Source of the DNA: Fredinandcohnia quinoae
GTDB taxonomy: Bacteria; Bacillota; Bacilli; Bacillales; Bacillaceae_L
DNA length: 64,000 nt
Direction: 5' to 3'
Assembly: GCF_022427965.1 (NCBI RefSeq)
Contig: NZ_JAKTTI010000001.1
Coordinates: forward strand, 186,001-250,000
Part shown: positions 19,076-29,357 of the stretch, piece by piece
How positions within the stretch are numbered: the stretch's first letter is position 1
Layout of the letters: each line of letters begins with the position of its first letter
Made by a program: the position numbers and the translations under genes
The notes under the pieces: model-generated
Told to the model about the DNA's origin: nothing
The model's input: only the letters and a program-made list of their open reading frames with translations
The model's database searches: none

Positions 19076-20407
19076 TTATTTATTAGCTAAAAAGCCTGTT
19101 GAATAATCTCCTCTTAAGAAAGATTCATCATTAAGCGTTTTAAGAAATAATGGGATATTTGTTTTAATACCTTTCACTTCAAATTCATTTAAAAATTGCT
19201 TGGATAATTGTATTGACTCATTACGAGTCTTACCCTTAACAATTATTTTTGCAATCATCGGATCATAAAAAGGAGTCACAGTTGAACCTTCCTCATACCC
19301 ACTATCTATGCGTACATATTGGTTCTCATCACAATATGAAAACTTTTCGATTTTCCCAGGGGATGGTAAAAATGAAACTGGGTCTTCCGCATATAAACGA
19401 AATTCTATTGCGTGGCCAGTTGCATTTATTTCATCTTGTTTTAAAGGTAATCGTTCTCCTCTTGCCACTAAAAGCTGCCATTTAACCAAATCAATATTTG
19501 TTGTCATTTCAGTAATTGGATGCTCAACCTGGAGACGAGTATTCATCTCTAAAAAATAAAAATTCTCTTCCTCATCCACAATAAACTCAATCGTTCCAGC
19601 ATTCGTATAATTAACAAATTGCGCTGCCCTTTTTGCAGCTTCACAAATTTTATCTCGTGTTTTAGTTGAAATGAAAGGGGAAGGTGTCTCTTCAATTACT
19701 TTTTGATTACGCCTTTGAATCGAACAGTCCCTTTCGTATAGATGGACTATATTACCTTCCATATCTCCAAATATTTGTACCTCTATATGCCTTGCATTTG
19801 AAATGTACTTTTCGATAAATACATCATCATTTCCAAAATACATTTTCGCTCGTGCCTTTGTGGATTGAAATGCCTTCTGCAAATCATCTTCGTTATAACA
19901 ACATTGCATCCCGATTCCCCCACCGCCACCACTTGCCTTAAGCATAACAGGGTAACCGATTCTCTCTGCAAGTTCACAAGCTTCATCAATAGATGGAATC
20001 CCATTCTGACTTCCTGGAACAACTGGAACACCAGCATCTATCATTGTTTTCCTTGCCTTCACCTTATCTCCCATAAGCGATATGATATCTGGATTGGGAC
20101 CAATAAATATAATTTTATGATTTTCAACAGCTTTAGCAAAATCGCTATTTTCTGATAAAAAACCATATCCTGGATGAATTGCATCAACCTTTTCTTGAAT
20201 AGCAACTTCTAATATCTTATTTACTTGAAGATAAGATTTCATGACGGGTGGTTCACCAATTCTATATGATTTTGAAGCATGTTTGACATAAGGTAAATCT
20301 TTATCTGCATCTGAATATACTGCTACTGTTTCAATTCCAAGTGAATGACATGTTTTTATGATTCTAGACGCAATTTCACCCCTATTAGCAATTAAAACTT
20401 TTCTCAA
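19076..20407 (-). CDS. Biotin carboxylase subunit of acyl-CoA carboxylase
   Basis: ATP-grasp enzyme that carboxylates biotin on the carrier protein using bicarbonate and ATP. The 443 residues show the N-terminal VLIANRGEIASRIIKTC, HPGYGFLSEN near 72-81, the ATP-binding glycine-rich loop KASGGGGGIGMQ near 158-169, RDCSIQRRNQKVIEE near 228-242, and EMNTRLQVEHPITEM near 285-300, with the C-terminal carboxylase cap. It begins with TTG 9 nt after AAGGAGGG. It heads a three-gene operon and has a cre-like sequence about 90 bp upstream. It is AccC-like but not linked to accB here, so a dedicated acyl-CoA carboxylase is more likely than the fatty-acid AccC. Confidence 0.92.
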   Translation of the reverse strand: MRKVLIANRGEIASRIIKTCHSLGIETVAVYSDADKDLPYVKHASKSYRIGEPPVMKSYLQVNKILEVAIQEKVDAIHPGYGFLSENSDFAKAVENHKIIFIGPNPDIISLMGDKVKARKTMIDAGVPVVPGSQNGIPSIDEACELAERIGYPVMLKASGGGGGIGMQCCYNEDDLQKAFQSTKARAKMYFGNDDVFIEKYISNARHIEVQIFGDMEGNIVHLYERDCSIQRRNQKVIEETPSPFISTKTRDKICEAAKRAAQFVNYTNAGTIEFIVDEEENFYFLEMNTRLQVEHPITEMTTNIDLVKWQLLVARGERLPLKQDEINATGHAIEFRLYAEDPVSFLPSPGKIEKFSYCDENQYVRIDSGYEEGSTVTPFYDPMIAKIIVKGKTRNESIQLSKQFLNEFEVKGIKTNIPLFLKTLNDESFLRGDYSTGFLANK

Positions 20408-20491
20408 AATTCAATACCCTCCTTCAAACCACCTACAAATACATCCAACTATAACTATTTCTACAAAGGGAAACAAATTCCTGCAAAATTT

Positions 20492-20505
20492 TGAAAACGC
20501 TTTCT
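20492..20505. promoter_or_regulatory. Candidate cre (CcpA) site
   Basis: TGAAAACGCTTTCT matches the catabolite-responsive element consensus TGWAANCGNTNWCA at 13 of 14 positions. It lies between ylbP and the biotin carboxylase gene, 85 bp upstream of the latter, and could repress the carboxylase operon in glucose. Confidence 0.6.
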
Positions 20506-20602
20506 ACTTTTTTCGCAGAATTTTTTGTATTTTTGTTATATAATAATATGTATACATTAAAATTATTTTCGATGATTAATTAACATACAAGGGGGAAAAT
20601 AA

Positions 20603-21082
20603 ATGTACACACCAAAAGTTGAACCATTAGTAGTAAATTATAAAACTCTTGAGGAATTTAAAATGTTTAAGGAATATGGACTTCAGGAGTTATCAATGCT
20701 TGAGGATTTAGAGACAAATATAATTGAAAACGATAGTGATTCACCATTCTATGGAATATATTTCGGCGATAAACTAGTTGCACGTATGAGTTTATATAAG
20801 CTTGACAAAAATTTTAATAAATATTTCGATCCGGCACAAGATTATCTAGAATTATGGAAACTAGAAGTTCTACCCAACTATCAAAGAAAAGGTTATGGTC
20901 AAGCATTAGTAGATTATGCAAAAAGTTTTAATATGCCTATTAAAACAAATCCAAGGGTTAAATCCTCAGAGTTTTGGGAAAGAATGGGCTTTATCCCAGC
21001 TGAATATAATATGCAGCGTGACCTTGGCGAAAACCCATTACTTTGGTTTCCACAGGGAGTACAGCAGTTGGAAAGTGAATAA
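20603..21082 (+). CDS. ylbP: GNAT-family N-acetyltransferase YlbP
   Basis: Predicted cytoplasmic N-acetyltransferase of 159 residues. The acetyl-CoA-binding signature is visible as LEVLPNYQRKGYGQALVDYAK at about 94-114 (motif A, Q/RxxGxG/A), with the preceding beta strands YFGDKLVARMSLY and the C-terminal FWERMGFIPAEY. The acceptor substrate is unknown. Its ATG follows AAGGGGGAA. A TGnTATAAT-like -10 is not present, but TATAAT lies about 60 bp upstream. It is transcribed divergently from the carboxylase operon, in the conserved ylbO-ylbP-ylbQ order. Confidence 0.9.
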   Translation: MYTPKVEPLVVNYKTLEEFKMFKEYGLQELSMLEDLETNIIENDSDSPFYGIYFGDKLVARMSLYKLDKNFNKYFDPAQDYLELWKLEVLPNYQRKGYGQALVDYAKSFNMPIKTNPRVKSSEFWERMGFIPAEYNMQRDLGENPLLWFPQGVQQLESE

Positions 21083-21101
21083 CCTAATTATCAAAGTTGA
21101 A

Positions 21102-21132
21102 ACAGCTGAACCCATATGGTCAGCTGTTTTTA
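21102..21132. terminator. Bidirectional terminator between ylbP and gerR
   Basis: Perfect 8-bp stem ACAGCTGA/TCAGCTGT with a 10-nt loop, flanked by a T run on the plus strand. It lies between two convergent genes. Confidence 0.75.
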
Positions 21133-21133
21133 G

Positions 21134-21748
21134 TTACTTATTCTCGATTCGCTCAAGGTTTCCATTTCGATCCATTTGAAACTTAACCTTTTTACTTCTT
21201 TCATCTTCTTGGAGAACGACCATTTTTCTGGCACGTTCCATAATTTCAATTAATGCTTTATAGTCTTCTTCAATTAACTGGATATTGTTTTCTAGTGTTA
21301 TCTTTTCAGAGGAGAGCTTCTGAATATGCTCTTGGAGATGTTCTAGTTGTTTTTTAAGAAGTTTATTTTCTTTAATAATTTCATGTAAATCACTTTCCGT
21401 CTTTTCATATTCTTGAAGTAAGCTAATTATTTCGCGTAAACTTAATGATGTATTTATTTCCACTGCTTCAACCTCTACTTCTGGTTGAATATTCTGTGCT
21501 ATCTCAGTATTAACCTGTTTCTTTAAATCCTTACGCTGTTTTTTCGCTAGCTCAATTCCTGATTTATATTGTTTTCGAACAAATGAATTCCACCTAAAAC
21601 CACAGGCAGCTGCTGTACGGGTTAATCTTCTACCAACTTCTTCAAAAGCTCCTAGTTGTGTACCACCTTCCCTGATGTGTCGTAATACAACTTCAGCGAG
21701 AAGTAGATCTTCGTCCTGTGTCCAAGCATCTTGACGTGTTGTCGTCAT
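21134..21748 (-). CDS. gerR: RsfA-family sporulation transcription factor (YlbO/GerR)
   Basis: DNA-binding regulator of the RsfA family; YlbO/GerR of B. subtilis adjusts mother-cell sigma-E gene expression, whereas its paralogue RsfA acts in the forespore. The 204 residues begin with a Myb/SANT-like region ([18 protein letters not shown], then [21 protein letters not shown] at about 31-55), followed by a basic linker and a long coiled coil at about 100-180. The ATG follows GGAGGG. Identity as GerR rather than RsfA is inferred from its position between ylbP and rpmF. Confidence 0.85.
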   Translation of the reverse strand: MTTTRQDAWTQDEDLLLAEVVLRHIREGGTQLGAFEEVGRRLTRTAAACGFRWNSFVRKQYKSGIELAKKQRKDLKKQVNTEIAQNIQPEVEVEAVEINTSLSLREIISLLQEYEKTESDLHEIIKENKLLKKQLEHLQEHIQKLSSEKITLENNIQLIEEDYKALIEIMERARKMVVLQEDERSKKVKFQMDRNGNLERIENK

Positions 21749-21843
21749 ACCTTTCCCTCCTATACTCCTTTTTTTCTATTCATATGCGAGTAGTAGAAAA
21801 GATAGACTATACACATTCTAGCGAGATTTTTTTATCATTACAG

Positions 21844-22611
21844 TTATATTTTAGTTTCGAGAAATTCTTTCACTGCAGTATGATGTTCTTTTGTTGCCCA
21901 AAGATGCGAGCAAGTCTCGATTTCTTCAAACATTCGTGCCTTAATATTTGATTCCTGCCATTTACGAATTGCAACATTTTTATATGCCGTTAACACGTTA
22001 ATGTTATGGATAATCTGCTTGGATATGAATTGTTCACATTCCCCAAGTAAGTTATCCGGTCCGATAACCTTATGTATAAAACCTTTTTTATATCCATCAA
22101 TTGCTGAAAAGACTTCGGCTGACATTAGCATCTGTAATGCATTTTCATAGGGCATTTTTTCTAATAACATCGTCGCACCACCCCAGCCGGTTGTAATTCC
22201 CATACGACCTTGGACAAATCCAACACTACCATCCGTTGATCCGAGTCGATAATCACATGCTGTTGCTAGTTCACAACCTCCGCCAATCGCAACTCCATTC
22301 AATAATGCAACGGTTGGTTTTGATAAAGTTAAAAGCTTATATAAAATTCCACCCATTTTAGATAGCATTTTATAGGCATCTTCCTGTGTTAAGAGGCTAT
22401 GAAATGCATTCAAATCCCCACCGGAACAAAATGCCTTATTCCCCGCTCCCGTAATAATAAGAATTTTGTCTGAGTCATTTTCTTCGACATAATTTATTAT
22501 CTTTGCTAACCCATCCATAACATCATAATCTATTGCATTTCTTTTTTCAGGTCGATTAATGGTAAACCACACAAGTCCATTCTTATCCCTACTAACTAAA
22601 AATTTCTCCAT
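21844..22611 (-). CDS. Enoyl-CoA hydratase/isomerase family protein
   Basis: Crotonase-fold enzyme acting on an acyl-CoA thioester, probably in beta-oxidation or branched-chain amino acid breakdown. With the ATG at 22611 (after AAAGGAGA) it has 255 residues. The oxyanion-hole segments are NKAFCSGGDLNAFHSL near 58-73 and GVAIGGGCELATACDYRLG near 103-121, followed by RMGITTGWGGATMLLEKM. The catalytic Glu/Asp pair is not certain by eye, so hydratase, isomerase or 3-hydroxyisobutyryl-CoA hydrolase remain possible. It is an extra gene between rpmF and gerR relative to B. subtilis. The rpmF terminator ends only 33 bp before its start. Confidence 0.85.
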   Translation of the reverse strand: MEKFLVSRDKNGLVWFTINRPEKRNAIDYDVMDGLAKIINYVEENDSDKILIITGAGNKAFCSGGDLNAFHSLLTQEDAYKMLSKMGGILYKLLTLSKPTVALLNGVAIGGGCELATACDYRLGSTDGSVGFVQGRMGITTGWGGATMLLEKMPYENALQMLMSAEVFSAIDGYKKGFIHKVIGPDNLLGECEQFISKQIIHNINVLTAYKNVAIRKWQESNIKARMFEEIETCSHLWATKEHHTAVKEFLETKI

Positions 22612-22643
22612 TACAACATCTCCTTTCATTTCAATTTTCATAC

Positions 22644-22684
22644 AAAAAAGCGCAACATCAACTTAGTTAATGTCACGCTTTTTT
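22644..22684 (-). terminator. Terminator after rpmF
   Basis: Hairpin with outer stem AAAAAAGCG/CGCTTTTTT and inner ACAT/ATGT pairing on the minus strand. It ends 33 bp before the enoyl-CoA hydratase start, so it could also attenuate that gene. Confidence 0.8.
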
Positions 22685-22702
22685 ATGTGTTAACAACATC
22701 AA

Positions 22703-22876
22703 TTAATTGTTAACTACTTCTTTTCCTTTGTAAGTACCACACGCTTTACATACGCGGTGTGCTAATTTCATTTCACCACAGTTTGGGCACTCTACCATAC
22801 CTGGCACTTGTAATTTGAAATGTGTACGACGTTTTCTCTTTGCAGTTTTAGATGTTCTTCTGAAAGGTACAGCCAT
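22703..22876 (-). CDS. rpmF: 50S ribosomal protein L32
   Basis: Large-subunit ribosomal protein, 57 residues from the ATG at 22876, which follows AAGGAGGTGG; the frame extends three codons upstream to a GTG that overlaps this site. The N-terminus [22 protein letters not shown] is the bL32 signature (given here in part), and two CxxC pairs (CPNC and CKAC) form the zinc-binding C+ version of the protein. It lies 35 bp after ylbN, the usual yceD-rpmF pairing. Confidence 0.97.
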   Translation of the reverse strand: MAVPFRRTSKTAKRKRRTHFKLQVPGMVECPNCGEMKLAHRVCKACGTYKGKEVVNN

Positions 22877-22911
22877 TATTCCCACCTCCTTAAAAAATGG
22901 TTAAGATGGAT

Positions 22912-23430
22912 TTATTCGTCTTCAAAGAATTTTGCCAATCCAGCTAATCGGGGGTCAATCTTGTTCTTTTTATCATCCTCGGAGATAACTTCCCAGTCTT
23001 TCCCGGATTGTGGTGCGGCATCTTCTGAGTTCGAATGATCACAAAAAATTTGAATAGGTATTTCAAGAAGAATATTTTCCTTGATTGCAGGAAATAAGTC
23101 TATCATTTCTCCTCGAACTTGATGAACATCTTCATCAGATTCTAGATCAAAATCAGATGTCTGTCTAAGTAAAAAGGTTTCAGTTGTTTGAATCTCAAAC
23201 GGATAATTCACGTCAACCAATGTCCGAGAGCAAGGCAAAATCATTGTTCCAGAAATCGTTAAATGAAATGTTGCTTTTGTTGAGCTGAGATCACCACGCC
23301 CTGAAACATGGACTGGTTTGATATCTCTAATCGTTTTATCTAGCTCTTTTAAATCACTTACATCTACAATTTCATCAATAGTAAGGCCTCTATGAACCAA
23401 CTGATTTAATTGATTAATTGACCATTTCAT
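22912..23430 (-). CDS. ylbN: DUF177/YceD family protein YlbN
   Basis: Conserved acidic protein of the YceD/DUF177 family, implicated in 23S rRNA accumulation in plants and E. coli. The 172 residues include SGRGDLSSTKATFHLTISGTM near 45-65 and LPCSRTLVDVNYPFEI near 66-81, the family core with its conserved Cys, and an acidic C-terminus with DPRLAGLAKFFEDE. The ATG follows GAGGTGA. It is coupled to rpmF, as in most bacteria, supporting a link with ribosome synthesis. Confidence 0.93.
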   Translation of the reverse strand: MKWSINQLNQLVHRGLTIDEIVDVSDLKELDKTIRDIKPVHVSGRGDLSSTKATFHLTISGTMILPCSRTLVDVNYPFEIQTTETFLLRQTSDFDLESDEDVHQVRGEMIDLFPAIKENILLEIPIQIFCDHSNSEDAAPQSGKDWEVISEDDKKNKIDPRLAGLAKFFEDE

Positions 23431-23572
23431 GTGAAATCACCTCAAGGCAACAAAGGTAATTATAGCTTTCAAGATTACATTTGTCAATATTTTTTCTTTA
23501 CACTATAATGAGTGTATTCTTTATTACTATATCAGCTTTTTCAAAGAAAATAAAATTATAAAGGGTGAAAAA

Positions 23573-24817
23573 ATGAAATCGGTTGGTGTTATAGTTGAAT
23601 ATAATCCTTTCCATAATGGTCACAAATATCACATTGATGAGACTAGAAAGAAAACAAATGCTGATTGTGTAGTTGCGATAATGAGCGGAAATTTCCTACA
23701 ACGTGGCGAACCTGCATTAGTTTCAAAATGGTCACGTACAAAAATGGCATTAGAAGCAGGAATAGACATTGTGATAGAGCTTCCCTATGCTTTTGCAACG
23801 CAAAAAGCTGAAACCTTTGCAAATGGAGCAATCTCATTACTTAATGCCTTACACTGTGATGAAGTTTGCTTTGGGAGTGAACATGGTACCATCAATGAAT
23901 TTATTATGACGGTTGACTTTATGAAAAAACACCAAGAGACTTTTGACAAATATCTTAAAGAAGCAATTAAAGAGGGAAATAGCTATCCAAAAGCAGCCTC
24001 TCTAGCATATCTTTCTCTTTCAAACGATGAAAAATACTTAGATTTATCAAAACCTAATAATATTTTAGGGTATCATTATGTTAAAGCAATTATTGAGCAG
24101 AAAAGTAAATTGATAGCTACTACGATTAAACGTACTTCTGCTGAATATCATGATGAGGTTTTTACTCATACTTCGATAGCAAGTGCAACAAGTATTAGAA
24201 AAGCTTTATTTTCAACTAAAGGTAATCTAGATGAAATCAAAAACTTCTTACCAGAAACTACTCTATCCCTTTTGACTGCTTATTATGATGAGTATAAGCA
24301 ATTTCATCAATGGGAGGACTATTTCGGCTTGTTTAAATACAGATTACTTACTTCAAATCCTGCTGAACTTGCCCTCATATATGAGGTTGAAGAAGGAATA
24401 GAAAATAGACTGCTCTCAACTATTAAGGTCTCAACTTCTTTTAAAGACTTTATAGAACGGATTAAAACAAAGCGGTATACATGGACAAGACTCCAAAGAC
24501 TTTGTCTTCATGTCCTAACACATACCACCAAAAATGAAATGCTAAACATCAAAGAAAATAAGTCTGCTAGCTATATAAGATTATTAGGAATGTCACAAAA
24601 GGGACAGAAATACTTGAATCTAATTAAAAAGAAAGTAGACTTGCCAATTATTTCAAAGTTATCAGCCCATAAAGATGATTTACTTCATCTTGACTCGAAA
24701 GCAACACAAGCATATTTATCAATTTTCCCGGAACCATTACGGTCCAAGCTGCTTCATGATGAATATTCAACACCACCGATTAGGTATAACGAAAAAAATA
24801 ATTTTTTTATCCAATAG
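23573..24817 (+). CDS. tmcAL: tRNA(Met) cytidine acetate ligase TmcAL (YlbM)
   Basis: Catalyses ATP-dependent formation of N4-acetylcytidine at the wobble position of elongator tRNA(Met), using acetate. The 414 residues begin with a nucleotidyltransferase-like domain: VGVIVEYNPFHNGHKYHI with the HxGH-type motif at 14-17, MSGNFLQRGEPALVSKW near 37-53, and DIVIELPYAFATQKAE near 65-80. HTSIASATSIRKAL near 198-211 and a helical C-terminal domain follow. The ATG follows AAAGGGTGA. It is divergent from ylbN, as in B. subtilis. Confidence 0.95.
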   Translation: MKSVGVIVEYNPFHNGHKYHIDETRKKTNADCVVAIMSGNFLQRGEPALVSKWSRTKMALEAGIDIVIELPYAFATQKAETFANGAISLLNALHCDEVCFGSEHGTINEFIMTVDFMKKHQETFDKYLKEAIKEGNSYPKAASLAYLSLSNDEKYLDLSKPNNILGYHYVKAIIEQKSKLIATTIKRTSAEYHDEVFTHTSIASATSIRKALFSTKGNLDEIKNFLPETTLSLLTAYYDEYKQFHQWEDYFGLFKYRLLTSNPAELALIYEVEEGIENRLLSTIKVSTSFKDFIERIKTKRYTWTRLQRLCLHVLTHTTKNEMLNIKENKSASYIRLLGMSQKGQKYLNLIKKKVDLPIISKLSAHKDDLLHLDSKATQAYLSIFPEPLRSKLLHDEYSTPPIRYNEKNNFFIQ

Positions 24818-24819
24818 AA

Positions 24820-24847
24820 AAACAGCCAGATTTATTCCTGGCTGTTT
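24820..24847. terminator. Bidirectional terminator between tmcAL and ylbL
   Basis: Perfect 10-bp stem AAACAGCCAG/CTGGCTGTTT with an 8-nt loop, located between two convergent genes. Confidence 0.88.
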
Positions 24848-24852
24848 CTTTC

Positions 24853-25884
24853 TTATTTTTTATCTGATAATGACTCCAAATATTTAATTGCTTCTTCAAA
24901 TGTATCCACTGGAATGATCTTCATATCTGATTTTATATCCTTTGCCGTTTCTAATGCTTGTTCATAATCTGAATTAGGTTTTCCATTTTCGTTTGGCGCA
25001 AAGAAAATATCAACATTTGAATTATCAGCAGCAACTATCTTTTGAGATATTCCTCCAATCGGACCAACAATTCCATCGCTATTGATCGTACCAGTACCCG
25101 CAATATTTAAACCATGTGTAAGATCCTCTTTGATAAGTTGGTTATATATTTCAATTGTAAACATTAAACCTGCTGAAGGACCACCAATTTTTTCTGTATC
25201 AATAGTAACTTTCGGATCGGATATCACTTCTTTATCAGTTATTAAGGTGATTCCAATCCCAATCTTATCAGGTATATCAGGAAATGGTACAATTGGGATG
25301 GTTACAGACTGTTCTTTCCCTTCTCGTTCAAAGGTTAATGTTATTTTTTCATTTTCCTTTTTATTCCCTACATATTCGATAAATTCATTCTGGTCTTTTA
25401 TTTCTATTCCATCTACTTGAAATACCCGATCACCTGGTTTCAAATCATCCGCTGCTGGCATCCCCTTAACAACCTGCATAACATAAATTCCATGATTCTT
25501 AGTACTGACAGGCTTATTCGCATATTTATATGCGACTGTTATCGCAGATTCCTGTGAATCCTCCATATAATATAATTGACGATTATTATATTCTTCATCA
25601 CTCTCATTGTCTTTTCTTATTTGATTAATTGGATAAATTTCATAATACTTATTCAATTTTGCCCATCCATACGAAAATATATTTGCTTGACCCATTCGTA
25701 TTGTAGTAAGCATAAATTTCCCTTCTACTTCATAGCCATTCTCAACATCAATAATTGGTTCAAGCTCCTGGGCAAGACCGGGCTTTGTAACATAGTAAGG
25801 CAGTTTTATAAAGGTTCCTAAAACAAGTAAAATTAAAATTATTAATAAAGTGATTATAAAATATTTACTTCTCCTTTTTTTCAT
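24853..25884 (-). CDS. ylbL: PDZ and Lon-type membrane protease YlbL (DdcP)
   Basis: Membrane-anchored serine protease; in B. subtilis YlbL/DdcP degrades the division inhibitor YneA during recovery from DNA damage. From the ATG at 25884 it has 343 residues: one N-terminal membrane segment at about 9-29, an extracytoplasmic PDZ domain near 120-200 (VVKGMPAADDLKPGDRVFQVDG), and an S16 Lon-like catalytic domain with GGPSAGLMFTIEIYNQL (catalytic Ser near 233) and the downstream IGGISQKIVAADN lysine motif. The start overlaps the ylbK end by 20 nt, so the two are coupled. Confidence 0.92.
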   Translation of the reverse strand: MKKRRSKYFIITLLIILILLVLGTFIKLPYYVTKPGLAQELEPIIDVENGYEVEGKFMLTTIRMGQANIFSYGWAKLNKYYEIYPINQIRKDNESDEEYNNRQLYYMEDSQESAITVAYKYANKPVSTKNHGIYVMQVVKGMPAADDLKPGDRVFQVDGIEIKDQNEFIEYVGNKKENEKITLTFEREGKEQSVTIPIVPFPDIPDKIGIGITLITDKEVISDPKVTIDTEKIGGPSAGLMFTIEIYNQLIKEDLTHGLNIAGTGTINSDGIVGPIGGISQKIVAADNSNVDIFFAPNENGKPNSDYEQALETAKDIKSDMKIIPVDTFEEAIKYLESLSDKK

Positions 25885-26671
25885 TACATGCGGACTCCTT
25901 CCACTTTGCAATTCTTTCCTGGATGATTGGAATTTGTTTTTTCGTCTCCTCTTCACCCTTTCGGATAATATCTTCAATGTTTGTAAATGCACGCGAACTA
26001 TACTGCGCAACATGTGGGTGGATCATAATATCTGAAGTAAGTTCACCTTCTTTTACGAGTTCCCGTTGCATAATATCAATACTTTGTAAAATAACATCAA
26101 AAATCGAAGAAATTTCCTCATTTATCTTCACATGTGAAACATCTACAGCAATCACAATATCAGCTCCCATTTCTTTAACAACAGAAACAGGTACTCGATC
26201 AATTACACCACCATCTACTAAAATACGGCCATCAATTTTTTCCGGAACAAATATCCCTGGAATTGATATACTCGCTCTTACTGCATCAGAAATCGAGCCT
26301 TCCTTAAAGATTACTTTTTCTCCTGTTAATAAATCAGTAGCGACAATAGCTATTGGAATATCCAGCTGCTCAATGGTTTTTCCGTGTGTAAAGAGCCTGA
26401 TTAGTTCCTTTACACGTTTTCCAGATATAAAACCCATTTTCGGTACAGTAAAGTCTAAGTAATACTTTCTTTTAAAAGCAGATGCCAGCTTGTATAACCT
26501 ATTTATATTGAGTCCAGCCCCATAAAAGCTTGCCACTAATGCCCCCATGCTGCTACCAGCAATAAGATTAATCGGAATATTTTCTTCTAATAACACTTTT
26601 ATAACACCAAGGTGGGCAAATCCTCTTGCACCACCAGCACCAAGTGCCAATCCTAATATAGGCTCGTTCAC
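25865..26671 (-). CDS. ylbK: Patatin-like phospholipase family protein YlbK
   Basis: Patatin-fold serine hydrolase of the RssA/NTE type with unknown physiological substrate. The 268 residues include the glycine-rich oxyanion motif GLALGAGGARGFAHLG near 7-22, the nucleophile elbow GSSMGALVAS near 38-47 (GxSxG), and the catalytic aspartate in LVDGGVIDRVPV near 157-168. I chose GTG at 26671, which follows AGGTGGGGG by 9 nt and fits the B. subtilis length; in-frame codons to 26698 lack a ribosome site. The gene is coupled to ylbL. Confidence 0.92.
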   Translation of the reverse strand: MNEPILGLALGAGGARGFAHLGVIKVLLEENIPINLIAGSSMGALVASFYGAGLNINRLYKLASAFKRKYYLDFTVPKMGFISGKRVKELIRLFTHGKTIEQLDIPIAIVATDLLTGEKVIFKEGSISDAVRASISIPGIFVPEKIDGRILVDGGVIDRVPVSVVKEMGADIVIAVDVSHVKINEEISSIFDVILQSIDIMQRELVKEGELTSDIMIHPHVAQYSSRAFTNIEDIIRKGEEETKKQIPIIQERIAKWKESACNEKKEK

Positions 26672-26909
26672 ATCTATCAACCCCCACCTATTTTCCACTG
26701 CTATTCATACATACAAACATATGTCAGTATATGAAAAATTATCTTGTACAATCTTATGGTCTAAAGTTGCTACCTATACACGTATATTTAGATTAGAGTG
26801 TACAACCATGTATAAAAAGTGAAAAATTTAAAAAAGTGGGCTCTCTTATTCTATCATTTACTGCTACTCACTGTATAGAAGAGAAGATTAACCATAGGAG
26901 GCATACCCA

Positions 26910-28645
<1,736 letters not shown>

Positions 28646-29191
28646 TTAACAGTATATTGACACGGCAATTATGCCATATTTTTCGTATTTTACTTGAGTT
28701 AATGAATCAATCGTCCCATCTAATACTATCTCAGAACCATGTTCCGCAATAATATATCCACCTTTTTTCAAAAGATTTTTTTCACTAATTTCCTTTATAA
28801 GCTGATTTAATTTCTGTTGTTTATAAGGTGGATCCAAAAAAATTAAGTCAAATTGTAAACCGCGTTTTACAATTGCTTTCAATGCCCTACCTGCTTCATT
28901 CTTGTACACTTCTCCGTTCAAAGTAAAATCACAAATTTCAAGATTTAATTTGATCGTTTGAATCGCTTTTGGATCTCGGTCAACAAAAATGACATGCTCG
29001 ATTCCCCTACTAAGCGCTTCAATTCCTAATCCCCCACTACCACCAAATAAATCCAATGCTTGCCCACCACTAAAAAATGGCCCAATCATATTAAATATAG
29101 CTTCTTTCACTTTGTCGGTGGTAGGTCGTGTTGACATCCCGGGTACTGCCTTCAATTGGTGTCCTTTTTTAACACCTGAAACAACTCTCAT
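28646..29191 (-). CDS. rsmD: 16S rRNA m2G966 methyltransferase RsmD (YlbH)
   Basis: SAM-dependent N2-guanine methyltransferase of small-subunit rRNA. The 181 residues carry the RsmD start MRVVSG.KKG with RPTTDKVKEAIFNMIG near 22-37, the SAM-binding LDLFGGSGGLGIEALSRG near 43-60, and the catalytic IFLDPPYKQ motif near 118-126 (DPPY). The ATG is 167 bp away from the divergently transcribed CsfG RNA start, so rsmD must have its own promoter in that gap. It is followed by coaD. Confidence 0.96.
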   Translation of the reverse strand: MRVVSGVKKGHQLKAVPGMSTRPTTDKVKEAIFNMIGPFFSGGQALDLFGGSGGLGIEALSRGIEHVIFVDRDPKAIQTIKLNLEICDFTLNGEVYKNEAGRALKAIVKRGLQFDLIFLDPPYKQQKLNQLIKEISEKNLLKKGGYIIAEHGSEIVLDGTIDSLTQVKYEKYGIIAVSIYC

Positions 29192-29322
29192 GCTTTCACC
29201 ACATTTTTTATTTATAGTCCTTTGAAGATAACCATTTTTATCCTAACATAAACAAATATCAGTGACTAGATTTGAATTTGATATGTTTATCATTAACAAT
29301 AAACAAAAAAGTAACTCTTTAT

Positions 29323-29351
29323 GTATACACAATTTTCAAATGGTCATAATT
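29323..29351 (+). promoter_or_regulatory. Candidate forespore (sigma-F/sigma-G) promoter of csfG
   Basis: GTATA at 29323-29327 and CATAATT at 29345-29351 with a 17-bp spacer resemble the sigma-G consensus (-35 GHATR, -10 CATNHTA; 6 of 7 in the -10). The expected start falls at about 29358, at the first hairpin of the RNA. Confidence 0.6.
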
Positions 29352-29357
29352 AGTAAT

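Noticed and set aside
25923-26462. A 179-codon plus-strand frame antisense to ylbK
   Set aside because: Serine/isoleucine-rich shadow translation of a well-supported gene; no start signals.
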